Origin: Acidimicrobiia bacterium
GTDB taxonomy: Bacteria; Actinomycetota; Acidimicrobiia; Acidimicrobiales; Poriferisodalaceae
Assembly: GCA_022826045.1 (NCBI GenBank)
Contig: JAJDVQ010000092.1
Span: forward strand, 1 to 64,000
DNA length: 64,000 nucleotides
Direction: 5' to 3'
Part shown: piece by piece, positions 16,285 to 25,180 of the stretch
How the letters are laid out: each line of letters begins with the position of its first letter
How positions within the stretch are numbered: position 1 is the stretch's first letter
Made by a program: the position numbers and the translations under genes
Notes under the pieces: model-generated
The model's input: the letters and a program-made list of their open reading frames with translations, nothing else
Databases searched by the model: none
Told to the model about the DNA's origin: nothing

Positions 16285-18029
16285 GGCCGCGCCGCCTCAC
16301 CCGTCCGGGTGATCGTGACGTGCCGGTTCACGTCGAGGTCGTCGACCGTCGCGACGCGACCGTCAGGCCACGTCACCTCGACCTCGACAGGCCCGGATGC
16401 CTCCCCCACGCCGAAGTGCGCCGTCGCCGATGCGCCCGAGAGATAGCCGCGTGCCGCCTCGATGGTGCGTACCAGCGCGCCGCCCCGCGATTCGCGCAGC
16501 CGCACCTGCGCGCCGATGGCGTGGGGGTTGCCGGTGTCGGGCCAGCGCAGCGCGACCGTCACGGCACTGCCGCCGCACAGCCGGTTCTCGTACAGCCGTG
16601 ATGGCGCATTGAGATTGTTCACGACGATGTCTAGGTCGCCGTCGGAGTCGAGGTCGGCCATGGCCATCCCCCGCCCGCCGGTGGTGTCGTCCAGATCCCA
16701 ACCGGCGATCGGTGCAAAGCGCTCGCCATCGATGTTGCGGAACGCCTGATTCGTCTCGACCAAGCTGGCGTCGGGCAGATGCTCGAACAGGTTGTCTGCA
16801 ACCATGCCGTTGACGACGTACAAATCCACGAACCCGTCATTGTCGAGATCGCCGAACAGCCCAGACCAGCTCCATCCCGTGGCCTCCACACCGAACGACG
16901 GTGCTCCGCTGGCGAAGCCGTCACCGGTCGACAGCAGCAGCACGTTCTCGGGTCGCTGGATGTCGTCGGTGGGCGACGCGTCGATGTCCGATTGCACATT
17001 CGCGTAGGCATCGACGGTCTCGGGACGGTCGTCCATGGGCTTCATGTCGGTCGCAAACAGGTCCAGATCACCGTCGTTGTCGATGTCGCCCGAGTCGATG
17101 CCCATCGTGCTGAACGCAGTCTGGGCAAACGGTGCCGCTTCGGTCCAGGAGCCATCGGGGGCGGCGAACCACACGTAGTCGGGCGTGGCGAGGTCGTTGC
17201 CGACGTAGATGTCGTCGCGGCCATCGCCGTCGATGTCGCCGATGCGGGCCGCGAGCGCTTGTGACTCAGACGCGAGCTGCGTGTGCGCAAACGTACCGCC
17301 GTCACGCTCGAAGAGGCCCACACCTCCCTTGTTCCCGAGGTTGAGACGCCGCTCGGCGGTGAGCTCGGCGTTATAGGCACCCGTCACGGCATCGAGGTCG
17401 CCGTCGCCGCCCAGGTCTCCCCAGGCCATGGAGTAGGTGTAGGCGTCGAGCCCGTCGATCTCGTCTCGTTCGAAACGCTCGCCAGCCGTCGAGCCGCTCC
17501 CGGTGTTGCGCATGAGCAGCGGGCGGCCGACGCCGGTGGTGAGCACGATGTCGTTGCTGCCGTCGCCGTCGCTGTCAACGACGATGACCTGGCGGAAACG
17601 ACCCTCGATGAGCGCTTCCCGGCGGAATTGCAGGCCGCCGTCGTTCCACAGCAGCGACGTGTCCCCGCTGAGGTTCGCCAAGACGACATCATCGTCGCCG
17701 TCCTGGTCCACATCCCCGACCGCGAGCCCCGCACCCATGCCGTCGAACATGGATCGGCTCGCGCCGGGGCCGCGGGTGTGATGCTCGAGATCAATCGCCG
17801 CAAACCGCCCGTCGCAGGCACCGCGGTCGGCATGTGGCGTGATCTCCACGCTCACCTCGACGGTTCCCGGGGGAGTCGCGGATGTACCGCAGGCACTGAG
17901 CGCCAAGGCGGCCAGTGCGATCAGGATGCCTGCGATGCGACGGGCCCGCCCGTGGCGGACCGCGGCCACGAGTGCCCGGACCGGAGACAGCCGGCGGGTC
18001 GAAGGTGCGGAGAGGCGTTCCCTCGACAT
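16281..18029 (-). CDS. CRTAC1 family lipoprotein (FG-GAP/VCBS repeats and ASPIC/UnbV domain)
   Basis: From the ATG at 18029 the product is 582 residues. An N-terminal basic stretch and ILIALAALALSACG give a lipoprotein signal with lipobox LSAC. Seven FG-GAP-type repeats with Ca2+-binding D-x-D-x-D-G loops follow (for example DVDQDGDDD, DIDGDGRDD, DLDNDGFVD, DLDSDGDLD), predicting a beta-propeller on the cell surface. The last 110 residues match the ASPIC/UnbV domain (IGAQVRLR, GYLSGAS, HFGVG, VTWPDG). Its role is unknown; its place within a sugar ABC operon suggests a surface carbohydrate-related function, by inference only. Confidence 0.88.
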   Translation of the reverse strand: MSRERLSAPSTRRLSPVRALVAAVRHGRARRIAGILIALAALALSACGTSATPPGTVEVSVEITPHADRGACDGRFAAIDLEHHTRGPGASRSMFDGMGAGLAVGDVDQDGDDDVVLANLSGDTSLLWNDGGLQFRREALIEGRFRQVIVVDSDGDGSNDIVLTTGVGRPLLMRNTGSGSTAGERFERDEIDGLDAYTYSMAWGDLGGDGDLDAVTGAYNAELTAERRLNLGNKGGVGLFERDGGTFAHTQLASESQALAARIGDIDGDGRDDIYVGNDLATPDYVWFAAPDGSWTEAAPFAQTAFSTMGIDSGDIDNDGDLDLFATDMKPMDDRPETVDAYANVQSDIDASPTDDIQRPENVLLLSTGDGFASGAPSFGVEATGWSWSGLFGDLDNDGFVDLYVVNGMVADNLFEHLPDASLVETNQAFRNIDGERFAPIAGWDLDDTTGGRGMAMADLDSDGDLDIVVNNLNAPSRLYENRLCGGSAVTVALRWPDTGNPHAIGAQVRLRESRGGALVRTIEAARGYLSGASATAHFGVGEASGPVEVEVTWPDGRVATVDDLDVNRHVTITRTGEAARP

Positions 18030-18072
18030 CGTCAGTGCCTCCGGTCCAGTACACCCGGGAGGGCGATCCCGG

Positions 18073-19491
18073 CTAGGAGCCGAGGACCGCGTTGACCTCG
18101 CCCGCCACCTGGGCGAGGCGCTCAGCAGCGTCGGCCTGTCCGCGCAGGATCTCCTGCATGGCCGGCCCGACGATGGCCTCAACCTGGCTCGCGCTGTCCG
18201 TGATCGGGAAGAGGAACGTGGTGCCGTCGTCGACGTGAACGGTGAACGCTGTCACGTCGACACCGTTGCCCTCATGCGCAGCGATCGCGATCTCGGCGGC
18301 TGACGGAATGGCCGGGAACACGACTGCTCCCTCGCCGATGATGTTCTGGCACGCGGGCGACGCCAGGTGCTTGACCCACAGCCACGCCTCTTCGGGATGC
18401 TCAGAGTTCTTGTTGATCGAGTCAGCGAGACCGTTGAACATCGAGGCACGCGAGCCGCTCGGGCCGGCGGGCAGCGGAGCGAATTCGACATCGAACGGCG
18501 TATCCGCACCGGTGTACGTTCCGATCTTCCACGAACCGTCTGCCATCACTGCTGCCGAACCGTTCTGGAACACCGTTGTGCCGCCGAGCGACTCCACGTC
18601 TTCGATCGGCACGACGTAGCCGGCTTCGATCATGCGAGCAAACCAATCGATGGTGGCTGCGAGCCGCGGATCGTCATAGTTGGCGGAGTCGCCGAACGGA
18701 TTCACGTCGAGGAACTCGAACCCGGTGGAGCCGGCGAACGCCGAGAAGGTCGTCTGACCGAAGGCACCGAAGTTGCCTTCAAGGCCGAGGCCATACACCT
18801 CCACGTTGGAGGGATCGAAGTCGGGCGAATCGCCGCTGTTGCCGTTGGCATCGACGCTCAGCTTGCGGATGAGCTCGCCGAATGAGCCACCGTCATCGGG
18901 GTTCCACTCCGCGGCAGCGAAATCGTCGGCCGTCACGCCAGCGTCGGCGATGTGAGCAGAGTTCATCACCAGAGCGATCGTGTCGAAGTCCTTGGGCAGG
19001 CCGTAGCGGTTGCCGTGGTTGTCTACCCACAGCTCTGCGAGACCCGGGAAGTAGATGCTCGTGTCGACGTTGTCGCGCTCGACAAAGTCGTTGAGCGGGA
19101 CCAGCACATCGCTGGCCACGAACTCGGGATAGCGAGCGAGGTGATCAGTGAAGACGTCAGGTCCCGAGCCGGAGGCAAAGCCCGCCGTCACGTTGGTCCA
19201 GTAGTCGCCCCAGCCGAATTGGGTGATCTCGATGTCGATACCGGAATTGGCAGCCTCGAAATCAGCAGCGCACTGCTCGTAGTACGGCTGTTGATTGCCG
19301 TCCCACAGCCAGTACTCAATGCTGACCGCCTCCGCCATGTCATCGGACATGTCGTCGCCGTCGTCGGACGACGATGCCTGCGTCGCCGCAGGGGCGTCGT
19401 CGGCATCGTCGCCATCGTCGCTGCCGCACGCGGCGGCAACGATCGAGAAAGCGAAGAGGACTGCGAGCAGCCTCCAGAGTGCTTTGTTCAT
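18073..19491 (-). CDS. Extracellular solute-binding protein, sugar ABC transporter
   Basis: The 472-residue protein starts with a lipoprotein signal (FAFSIVAAACGSDD) and an acidic Asp/Ser-rich linker of about 40 residues that would hold it off the membrane. The mature part begins VSIEYWLWDGNQQPYYEQ and has the FEAANSGIDIEI and GSGPDVF features of family 1 (MalE-like) binding proteins. It would capture an oligosaccharide and deliver it to the two permeases encoded just upstream. With the GH4 alpha-galactosidase in the same operon, an alpha-galactoside such as melibiose or raffinose is the likely ligand. Confidence 0.92.
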   Translation of the reverse strand: MNKALWRLLAVLFAFSIVAAACGSDDGDDADDAPAATQASSSDDGDDMSDDMAEAVSIEYWLWDGNQQPYYEQCAADFEAANSGIDIEITQFGWGDYWTNVTAGFASGSGPDVFTDHLARYPEFVASDVLVPLNDFVERDNVDTSIYFPGLAELWVDNHGNRYGLPKDFDTIALVMNSAHIADAGVTADDFAAAEWNPDDGGSFGELIRKLSVDANGNSGDSPDFDPSNVEVYGLGLEGNFGAFGQTTFSAFAGSTGFEFLDVNPFGDSANYDDPRLAATIDWFARMIEAGYVVPIEDVESLGGTTVFQNGSAAVMADGSWKIGTYTGADTPFDVEFAPLPAGPSGSRASMFNGLADSINKNSEHPEEAWLWVKHLASPACQNIIGEGAVVFPAIPSAAEIAIAAHEGNGVDVTAFTVHVDDGTTFLFPITDSASQVEAIVGPAMQEILRGQADAAERLAQVAGEVNAVLGS

Positions 19492-19552
19492 CAGGTTCTC
19501 CCTCCCAGGAGTGAGCGGCGACCCACAGCAGGCCCCCGGTTGTCGGTGGGGA

Positions 19553-20506
19553 TCACTTGATCCCCGAGAAGCCGATCGAGTCGACGACCTTCCGGCCGAA
19601 GGCCAGGAAGATCACGATGATCGGCAGGGCTGCGAGCAAGGTGCCCGCCATCAGGCCCGACCAGTCCGGGGAGGTCCCCGGCTGCTGGGCCGTGAACTGT
19701 CCCAGCGCGACCGTCAGCGGCTGTCGCGCCGGATCTCGGGCCACCACCAGCGGCCAGAGGAACTCGTTCCATGCAGTGATGTAGGTGAGAATCGACAGCG
19801 TCGCGAGCGGGGCAGCGCTCATCGGCACGATGATCCCGAAGAACGTCCGGAAGTGACCTGCGCCGTCGAGCAGCGCCGCTTCCTCCACTTCGCGGCTGAT
19901 GCCGAGGAAGAACTGGCGCAAGAAGAACACCGCGAACGGCGTCATGAAGAAGAACGGAGCGATGATCCCCGGGTAGCTGTTCAGCCAGCCCAAGTTCTTG
20001 ACCAGGACCAGGTTGGGAATGAGCGTGAAGATGGGCGGGATCATCAACCCGCTGAGAAACAGGAAGAACAGCTTGTCGCGGCCCCGGAACCTGAGTCGAG
20101 CGAACGCATACGCGGCCATCGCCGAGAACGCCACTTGCCCAATCGTCACCGCGGTGGACACGATGACGCTGACCTTCAGCGACTGCAGGAAGTCGAAGGA
20201 ACCGGTGTTCTGGCGCCCCAGGCTCTCGAGGATCTCCTCCTCGCTGGCGGTGCCCAGCACCCGCTCGAAGTTGTTGTCGGTGTAGCCGACAGGAAGCAGG
20301 CTCTGCTCGCCGGCGAAGAGCTGGCCGTTGGTCGACAAGCCGGTGCGCAGCGCCCACCAGAACGGGAAGACGCTGATGACGAGGATCGCGATCATGAAGG
20401 CCCACGCTGCGGCGCGCCCGATCCCCCGCTTGCGCAGCCGGGCCGAAGGCGGCGGGGCCGCGGCTGACGGCGGCGTGAGCCCGTCGTCGAGCGCGGTGGC
20501 GCTCAT
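19553..20506 (-). CDS. Carbohydrate ABC transporter permease (MalG-like)
   Basis: The 317-residue integral membrane protein has an N-terminal Pro-rich cytoplasmic tail, about six hydrophobic helices and an EAA loop (EVEEAALLDGAGHFRTFFGI, then VPMSAAP) that docks on the ATPase. The C-terminus ends in an FGRKVVDSIGFSGIK tail, where a G-x-x-K-G-type ending is usual in the MalG class. Its ATG overlaps the end of the first permease gene (ATGA), showing translational coupling. It forms the import channel with the neighbouring permease. Confidence 0.93.
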   Translation of the reverse strand: MSATALDDGLTPPSAAAPPPSARLRKRGIGRAAAWAFMIAILVISVFPFWWALRTGLSTNGQLFAGEQSLLPVGYTDNNFERVLGTASEEEILESLGRQNTGSFDFLQSLKVSVIVSTAVTIGQVAFSAMAAYAFARLRFRGRDKLFFLFLSGLMIPPIFTLIPNLVLVKNLGWLNSYPGIIAPFFFMTPFAVFFLRQFFLGISREVEEAALLDGAGHFRTFFGIIVPMSAAPLATLSILTYITAWNEFLWPLVVARDPARQPLTVALGQFTAQQPGTSPDWSGLMAGTLLAALPIIVIFLAFGRKVVDSIGFSGIK

Positions 20507-21453
20507 GCCAGGTCGCTCTCGCCGGCCCGCAGGAGCTTGAGCTGCAGGAAGGTGACCGTCAGCAGGATCGCGACCAGCAGCACCGAGATCGTGGCCGCGT
20601 AGCCGAGCTGGTTGAAGTCGAACGCGTTCTGGTAGATGTACAGGTAGATCACCCGGCTGGCGTTGGCCGGTCCGCCCGGCTGGCCGCCGAACCCGCCGGT
20701 GGCGACGAAGACGGTGTCGAACACCTGCAACGAGCCGACGATCGTGATCACCAGCACCAGCGCCAGGATCGGGCGCAGCAGCGGGATAGTGATGTCCCGG
20801 AACATCTGGCGCTCGGTGGCGCCGTCAACGGCTGCCGCCTCGTAGAGACTGCGGGGGATCGTCTGCAGTCCGGCGAAGATCAGCAGGGCCGTGTAGCCCA
20901 TGTGCCGCCAGGTATTGATGCCGGCCAGGCTGGGGATGACCTTGCCGGTGTCGGTGAAGAACCTCACCGGGTCCATGCCGAACAGGCCCAGGAAGTCGTT
21001 GACGATGCCCAGATTCCCGTCGAGCATCCAGACCCACAGCAGCGCCACGATCACGTTGGGGATCAGCCAGGGCAGCAGCAGGATGCCGCGGATGGTCACC
21101 GACTTTGTGAGCCGGTCCATGAGCACGGCGATGGCGATCGCCAGGACGGTCTGCGATGCGATGTTGATCACCGTGTACTTGAACGTGATCTTCAGCGATT
21201 CCCAGACCTGGCGATCGTTGAACAGCCGGTCGTAGTTGTCGGTGCCGACCCAACTCCCCCTGTTGGCGATCAGGTTCCAATCGGTGAAGCTGATGTACAG
21301 GCCTCGCAGCGCGGGGTAGAGATAGAACGCAACGAATCCCACCAGCGCGGGCAGCAGGAACCAGAACGCGGATCGCCAACCGCCGTGCAGGCTGGCCGAC
21401 CCGAACAGCGAGCGTCGGCGCGGCACCTGCGCGGGTGCCGCTGTCGACGTCAC
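20503..21453 (-). CDS. Carbohydrate ABC transporter permease (MalF/UgpA-like)
   Basis: The 316-residue membrane protein has about six helices and an EAA motif SLYEAAAVDGATERQMFRDI followed by TIPLLRP. A short basic N-terminus precedes FWFLLPALVGFVAFYLYP. It opens with GTG at 21453, overlapping the GH4 stop by 4 bp. It pairs with the MalG-like permease to make the importer. Confidence 0.93.
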   Translation of the reverse strand: MTSTAAPAQVPRRRSLFGSASLHGGWRSAFWFLLPALVGFVAFYLYPALRGLYISFTDWNLIANRGSWVGTDNYDRLFNDRQVWESLKITFKYTVINIASQTVLAIAIAVLMDRLTKSVTIRGILLLPWLIPNVIVALLWVWMLDGNLGIVNDFLGLFGMDPVRFFTDTGKVIPSLAGINTWRHMGYTALLIFAGLQTIPRSLYEAAAVDGATERQMFRDITIPLLRPILALVLVITIVGSLQVFDTVFVATGGFGGQPGGPANASRVIYLYIYQNAFDFNQLGYAATISVLLVAILLTVTFLQLKLLRAGESDLA

Positions 21454-22805
21454 GCAACCTCTCCTGCGGCTCGGCCCGGCTGGCGCAGCGATTCCGGGAT
21501 GTAGGTGCCGTGTGCCGCGATCAGGTCATCGACCAGCGACCAGATCTGGTCGAGATCGAGTTCGGCCGCGGTGTGGGGATCCAGCATGGCGGCGTGGTAC
21601 ACGTGCTCACGGCAGCCGGTCCGCAGCGCTTCCACGGTGAGCTGCTGCGGACCGATGTTGGTTCGCATGAGTGCCGCCAATTGCGGCGGCAGCGGTCCGA
21701 TTGCGTGGGGCATCACGCCTCGGCCCCCCACGGTGGCCGGCACTTCCACAGTGCAGCCCGCCGGAAGATTGTCAATCAGGCCGTCGTTCGGAACATTGAC
21801 GTAGACGACTCGTTCCGTGCCCGTCGCGAGGCTGTGGATGATCCGCGGCGCATACTCGTCGCTCGCGGGTATCTCCAGCGGATGCTCGGGGTCTTCGAGG
21901 CGCTGACGGAGCTCTTCCCATTCGGCGATCTGTTCCTCGCAGCGCCGTATGTACTCCCGCACGGGAATCTTGAACCGCTCGACGAGGTCCGGTCGCCCCT
22001 CCTTCAGGAAGTAGGGCGTGTACTCGGCGAAGTGCTCGCTCGACTCGGTCACGAAGTAGCCGAGCCGTCTCAGCATCTCGTACCGGACCGCGTCGTGGAG
22101 TCCCCACTCGCCGCGTCTTGGCGCATGCTGCGGATCGCGATGGAGCTGCTCAAGCCTCGGATACAGGTCCGCGCCGTGATGCTCCAGCTTCAAGAAGAAG
22201 CACATGTGGTTGATGCCGGCAGCGAGATAGTCCATCTCGGTGGCCGGGATGCCCAGGTCTTCAGCCAAATGCTGCGCTGTGATCGGGACGCTGTGGCAGA
22301 GCCCGTACGCCTCGACGTCTGCCAGAGCTGACAGGCCCCACATGTTGATCGCCATCGGGTTCGCGTAATTCAGCATTCGTGCGCCGGCGCCGAACTCGTG
22401 CATTGCCTCGGCGACCTCCACCAGCGCGGGCACCGTCCGCAGCCCGCGCATGATGCCGCCGATGCCGATGGTGTCTGCGATCGTCTGGGTCAGCCCGTAT
22501 CGCTCCGGCAGGTCGAAGTCGTGGACGGTCGCCGGCTCGAACCCGCCGATCTGGAACATCGTGATGACAAAATCGGCGCCGTCGACGGCAGCACGCAGAT
22601 CCGTCGTGGCCATGAGCTTGGCGCGTGCGCCCCGCGCCGCCACCAACCGGTGCCCGACGATCTCCGACGTTCGCAGTCGCTCGCGATCGATGTCGTGGAG
22701 TCGGATGTCTAGTTCGTCGCGCAGGTCGTCATACGCGAGGAGATCACTCATCAGATTGCGGGAGAACACCGTGCTCCCCGCTCCGACGAATGCGACTGCG
22801 ACCAT
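21450..22805 (-). CDS. melA: Glycoside hydrolase family 4 alpha-galactosidase (MelA-like)
   Basis: The 451-residue cytoplasmic enzyme begins VAVAFVGAGSTVFSRNLMSD, the NAD-binding loop of GH4, and has FQIGGFEPATVHDFDLPERY and DTIGIGGIMRGLRTVP. It also carries the Cys-His metal segment CHSVPITAQHL and a GINHMCFF loop. GH4 enzymes need NAD+ and Mn2+ and cleave by an oxidation/elimination mechanism. Closest resemblance is to alpha-galactosidase MelA, releasing galactose from melibiose-like sugars. Start at the ATG at 22805, preceded by GGGGGG; a longer frame to 22871 merely translates the operator repeats. It is the first gene of the transport operon. Confidence 0.88.
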   Translation of the reverse strand: MVAVAFVGAGSTVFSRNLMSDLLAYDDLRDELDIRLHDIDRERLRTSEIVGHRLVAARGARAKLMATTDLRAAVDGADFVITMFQIGGFEPATVHDFDLPERYGLTQTIADTIGIGGIMRGLRTVPALVEVAEAMHEFGAGARMLNYANPMAINMWGLSALADVEAYGLCHSVPITAQHLAEDLGIPATEMDYLAAGINHMCFFLKLEHHGADLYPRLEQLHRDPQHAPRRGEWGLHDAVRYEMLRRLGYFVTESSEHFAEYTPYFLKEGRPDLVERFKIPVREYIRRCEEQIAEWEELRQRLEDPEHPLEIPASDEYAPRIIHSLATGTERVVYVNVPNDGLIDNLPAGCTVEVPATVGGRGVMPHAIGPLPPQLAALMRTNIGPQQLTVEALRTGCREHVYHAAMLDPHTAAELDLDQIWSLVDDLIAAHGTYIPESLRQPGRAAGEVA

Positions 22806-22841
22806 CTGCCCCCCTGGTCGTTCGCTGGCCAAAATAGCATA

Positions 22842-22879
22842 CGTCAACGTTGGCGTCAACGTTGACGTCAACGATGGCG
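22842..22879. promoter_or_regulatory. Three tandem 12-bp operator-like repeats between GH4 and lacI
   Basis: CGTCAACGTTGG (22842-22853), CGTCAACGTTGA (22854-22865) and CGTCAACGATGG (22866-22877), plus a closing CG, form three head-to-tail copies. Each copy with its next two bases is a full or near dyad; CGTCAACGTTGACG at 22854-22867 is a perfect 14-bp palindrome with the central CG typical of LacI-family operators. The array starts 37 bp before the GH4 ATG and 116 bp before lacI. The divergent LacI-family protein is the likely ligand. Confidence 0.7.
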
Positions 22880-22994
22880 CAAGACTGGGGCTGAATCAGC
22901 TCAGCCAGTAGGTTCGTGCGGGGAGCGCGCACCGCCAGTTGCGGCGCACGAACCGAGAGCCAACGCCAGCCGGCGGATGGCGATCGGGAGGGTC

Positions 22995-23993
22995 ATGGAC
23001 AGGGAAGCAACTCTTCACGACGTGGCCGGCAAGGTCGGCGTCTCGCCGCGGACCGTCTCGCGCGTGGTCAATGACGAAGGGGGCTACAGCCCCGAGACCC
23101 GCAAGAAGGTGCTGGCGGCCATCGAAGAACTCCGCTACCGGCCCAACATGGTCGCCAGGGCGCTGATCACGAAGCGGAGCGGCACCGTCGGCCTGGTAGG
23201 CGGCGACATGACCGACCCGTTCTTTCCCGCGCTCGCCGAAGGAATCCAGCACCGTGCGCGCGAAGCGGGCCAAACGATGTTCTTCGCCAGCACTGGCAGC
23301 GATCCTGATCGGCAGGCAGAGGTGCTCCGATCGTTCTGGGCCCGCGCCGTGGACGGCGTCATTGTCTTTCCCGCGCTGGACTCGATCGATCAGCTCACCG
23401 ACTACGGGCGGCGCGGGCTGCCGATCGTGGTCGTGGACGACCTGGTCGAGGCGCCCAACGTGGCCTGCGTGCTGTTCGACCTCCCCGAAGGCGGGCGTTT
23501 GGCAGCACGGCACCTGCTCAGCGCTGGCCGCCGTCGCATGGGCGTCATCAGTGCCACGGTCTCGCCTCCGCGGCGGCGCCATCGAGAACGCGGATTCCTC
23601 GCGGCCTTGACTGAGGCCCGTGGCGATCATCTGCCTGCCGTGACCGCGGAGGCCGACCCGACGGTGAGGGGCGGCGAAGCGGGCTTTGCAGAGCTGCTGT
23701 CGCTGATGCCCGACCTCGACGGCATATTCGCCTACAACGACCTCGTGGCCATCGGTGCGATGCGTGCCGCCGCCGCGAGCGGCCGACGCGTGCCAGACGA
23801 CATCGCCGTGGTGGGCTGTGACGACATCGAGATGAGCACCTACATCACGCCGGCGCTCACCACTATCCGGCTCGACCGCGGCCGACTCAGCAATGAAGCC
23901 GTCGCCGCACTCGGAGATTTGATCGATGCGCCGGCGCAGCGACGGCAGCCCGTGGTGTTGCCCGTCGAGTTGGTGGCCCGCGAGTCGGCGTGA
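22995..23993 (+). CDS. LacI family transcriptional regulator
   Basis: The 332-residue repressor starts with the LacI helix-turn-helix (ATLHDVAGKVGVSPRTVSRV, then VVND) and hinge helix YRPNMVARAL, followed by a periplasmic-binding-protein-like effector domain. I prefer the ATG at 22995, just before this motif and preceded by GGGAGGG; an ATG at 22977 would add six residues. It probably binds the tandem repeats upstream and represses both the GH4-transport operon and its own lacI-galK unit until a galactoside or galactose binds. The stop overlaps the galK start (GTGA). Confidence 0.92.
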   Translation: MDREATLHDVAGKVGVSPRTVSRVVNDEGGYSPETRKKVLAAIEELRYRPNMVARALITKRSGTVGLVGGDMTDPFFPALAEGIQHRAREAGQTMFFASTGSDPDRQAEVLRSFWARAVDGVIVFPALDSIDQLTDYGRRGLPIVVVDDLVEAPNVACVLFDLPEGGRLAARHLLSAGRRRMGVISATVSPPRRRHRERGFLAALTEARGDHLPAVTAEADPTVRGGEAGFAELLSLMPDLDGIFAYNDLVAIGAMRAAAASGRRVPDDIAVVGCDDIEMSTYITPALTTIRLDRGRLSNEAVAALGDLIDAPAQRRQPVVLPVELVARESA

Positions 23994-25159
23994 CACATCG
24001 CGCACCAGCGGTTGAGCGCGCTGTCGCGCTGCATCGCGAGAGGTGGGGTGCCCCCGCTGTGGTCAGCAGGGCGCCCGGACGGGTCAATCTGATCGGCGAG
24101 CACACCGACTACAACGGCGGGTTCGTGCTGCCGATGGCGATCGAATTCGACACGGTTGTTGCATTGAGCCGAGCGAAGCGTGACCGCTCCGGCCGTGACG
24201 TCGTCAGCACAGTCGTGTCCGAGCACTTCGGCGAAGCAATGCTCGATCACCAGCGAGATCAGATCGATGCGACGCACTGGGCCGCGTATGCCTTCGGCGT
24301 GAGTCGGCTGCTCGATAGTTGCGGCATTTCGACAGGCCCGTGGCGATGCTCGGTTGCCACCGATGTTCCAATCGGCGCGAGCTTGTCGTCTTCGGCGGCA
24401 CTGGAGGTCGCCATGGCGGCAGCACTGCTGCACCTTGCAGGCGAGAGCTGGGATGCCGTGGCGACGGCTCAGATCTGCCAGCGCGTCGAGAACGAAGTGG
24501 TCGGCATGCCCTGCGGGATCATGGACCCGCTCATCTGCTCGAGCGCGGTACAGGGGCACGCCTCGTTGATCGACTGCCGGTCGCTCGACATCGAGCCGCG
24601 GCGAGTCGTCGACGGGTCCGTCATCGCGATCTTGGACACGATGACGCGCCGGGAACTGGTCGATTCCGCGTACGCCGACCGGCGTGCCGCCTGCGCTCGG
24701 GCCGCGGACTGGCTCGCCGTGAATGCGCTGCGAGACGCTCCGCTGGATGCGATTGACGGTATGCCAGACGACCTCACGACTGAGCGCAGACGAGCGCGGC
24801 ACGTCATTACCGAAAACGAGCGGACGCTTGCAGCCGCGAATGCGATGGACTCGGGAGACGCTGACGCCCTTGGCGATCTCATGAACGCAAGCCATGCCAG
24901 CCTGCGGGACGACTACGAGGTCTCGGGCCCGGCGCTCGACACCATGGTCGCGATCGCACAGTCCGGCCCCGGCTGCAGGGGCGCTCGCATGACCGGTGGC
25001 GGTTTCGCCGGCTGTGCTCTGGCGCTCGTGGACGCTGATGGGGCAGAAGCCTTCACACGCTCGGTGCGCGACCGGTACCGGGATGCGTGCGGGCTCGACG
25101 CAGATGTCTGGCTGTCACAGCCGGCGGCGGGCGCATCGCTCATCCGTGGCGGCGAGTGA
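23990..25159 (+). CDS. galK: Galactokinase
   Basis: The 389-residue GHMP kinase phosphorylates galactose to galactose-1-phosphate in the Leloir pathway. It has the galactokinase signature GRVNLIGEHTDYNGG near residue 30, the ATP loop PIGASLSSSAALEVA near 125 and the C-terminal MTGGGFAGCALAL. The GTG start overlaps the lacI stop by 4 bp, so it is co-expressed with its presumed regulator. It uses the galactose released by the GH4 enzyme. No galT is present in the window. Confidence 0.95.
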   Translation: MTHRAPAVERAVALHRERWGAPAVVSRAPGRVNLIGEHTDYNGGFVLPMAIEFDTVVALSRAKRDRSGRDVVSTVVSEHFGEAMLDHQRDQIDATHWAAYAFGVSRLLDSCGISTGPWRCSVATDVPIGASLSSSAALEVAMAAALLHLAGESWDAVATAQICQRVENEVVGMPCGIMDPLICSSAVQGHASLIDCRSLDIEPRRVVDGSVIAILDTMTRRELVDSAYADRRAACARAADWLAVNALRDAPLDAIDGMPDDLTTERRRARHVITENERTLAAANAMDSGDADALGDLMNASHASLRDDYEVSGPALDTMVAIAQSGPGCRGARMTGGGFAGCALALVDADGAEAFTRSVRDRYRDACGLDADVWLSQPAAGASLIRGGE

Positions 25160-25180
25160 ATCCGGGGCGGCTCTGCCAGC

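Noticed and set aside
22806..22871. Upstream extension of the GH4 gene starting with a T/L/P-repeat peptide
   Set aside because: The peptide is just the translation of the 12-bp operator repeats, and the ATG at 22805 has a strong Shine-Dalgarno sequence and the family start.
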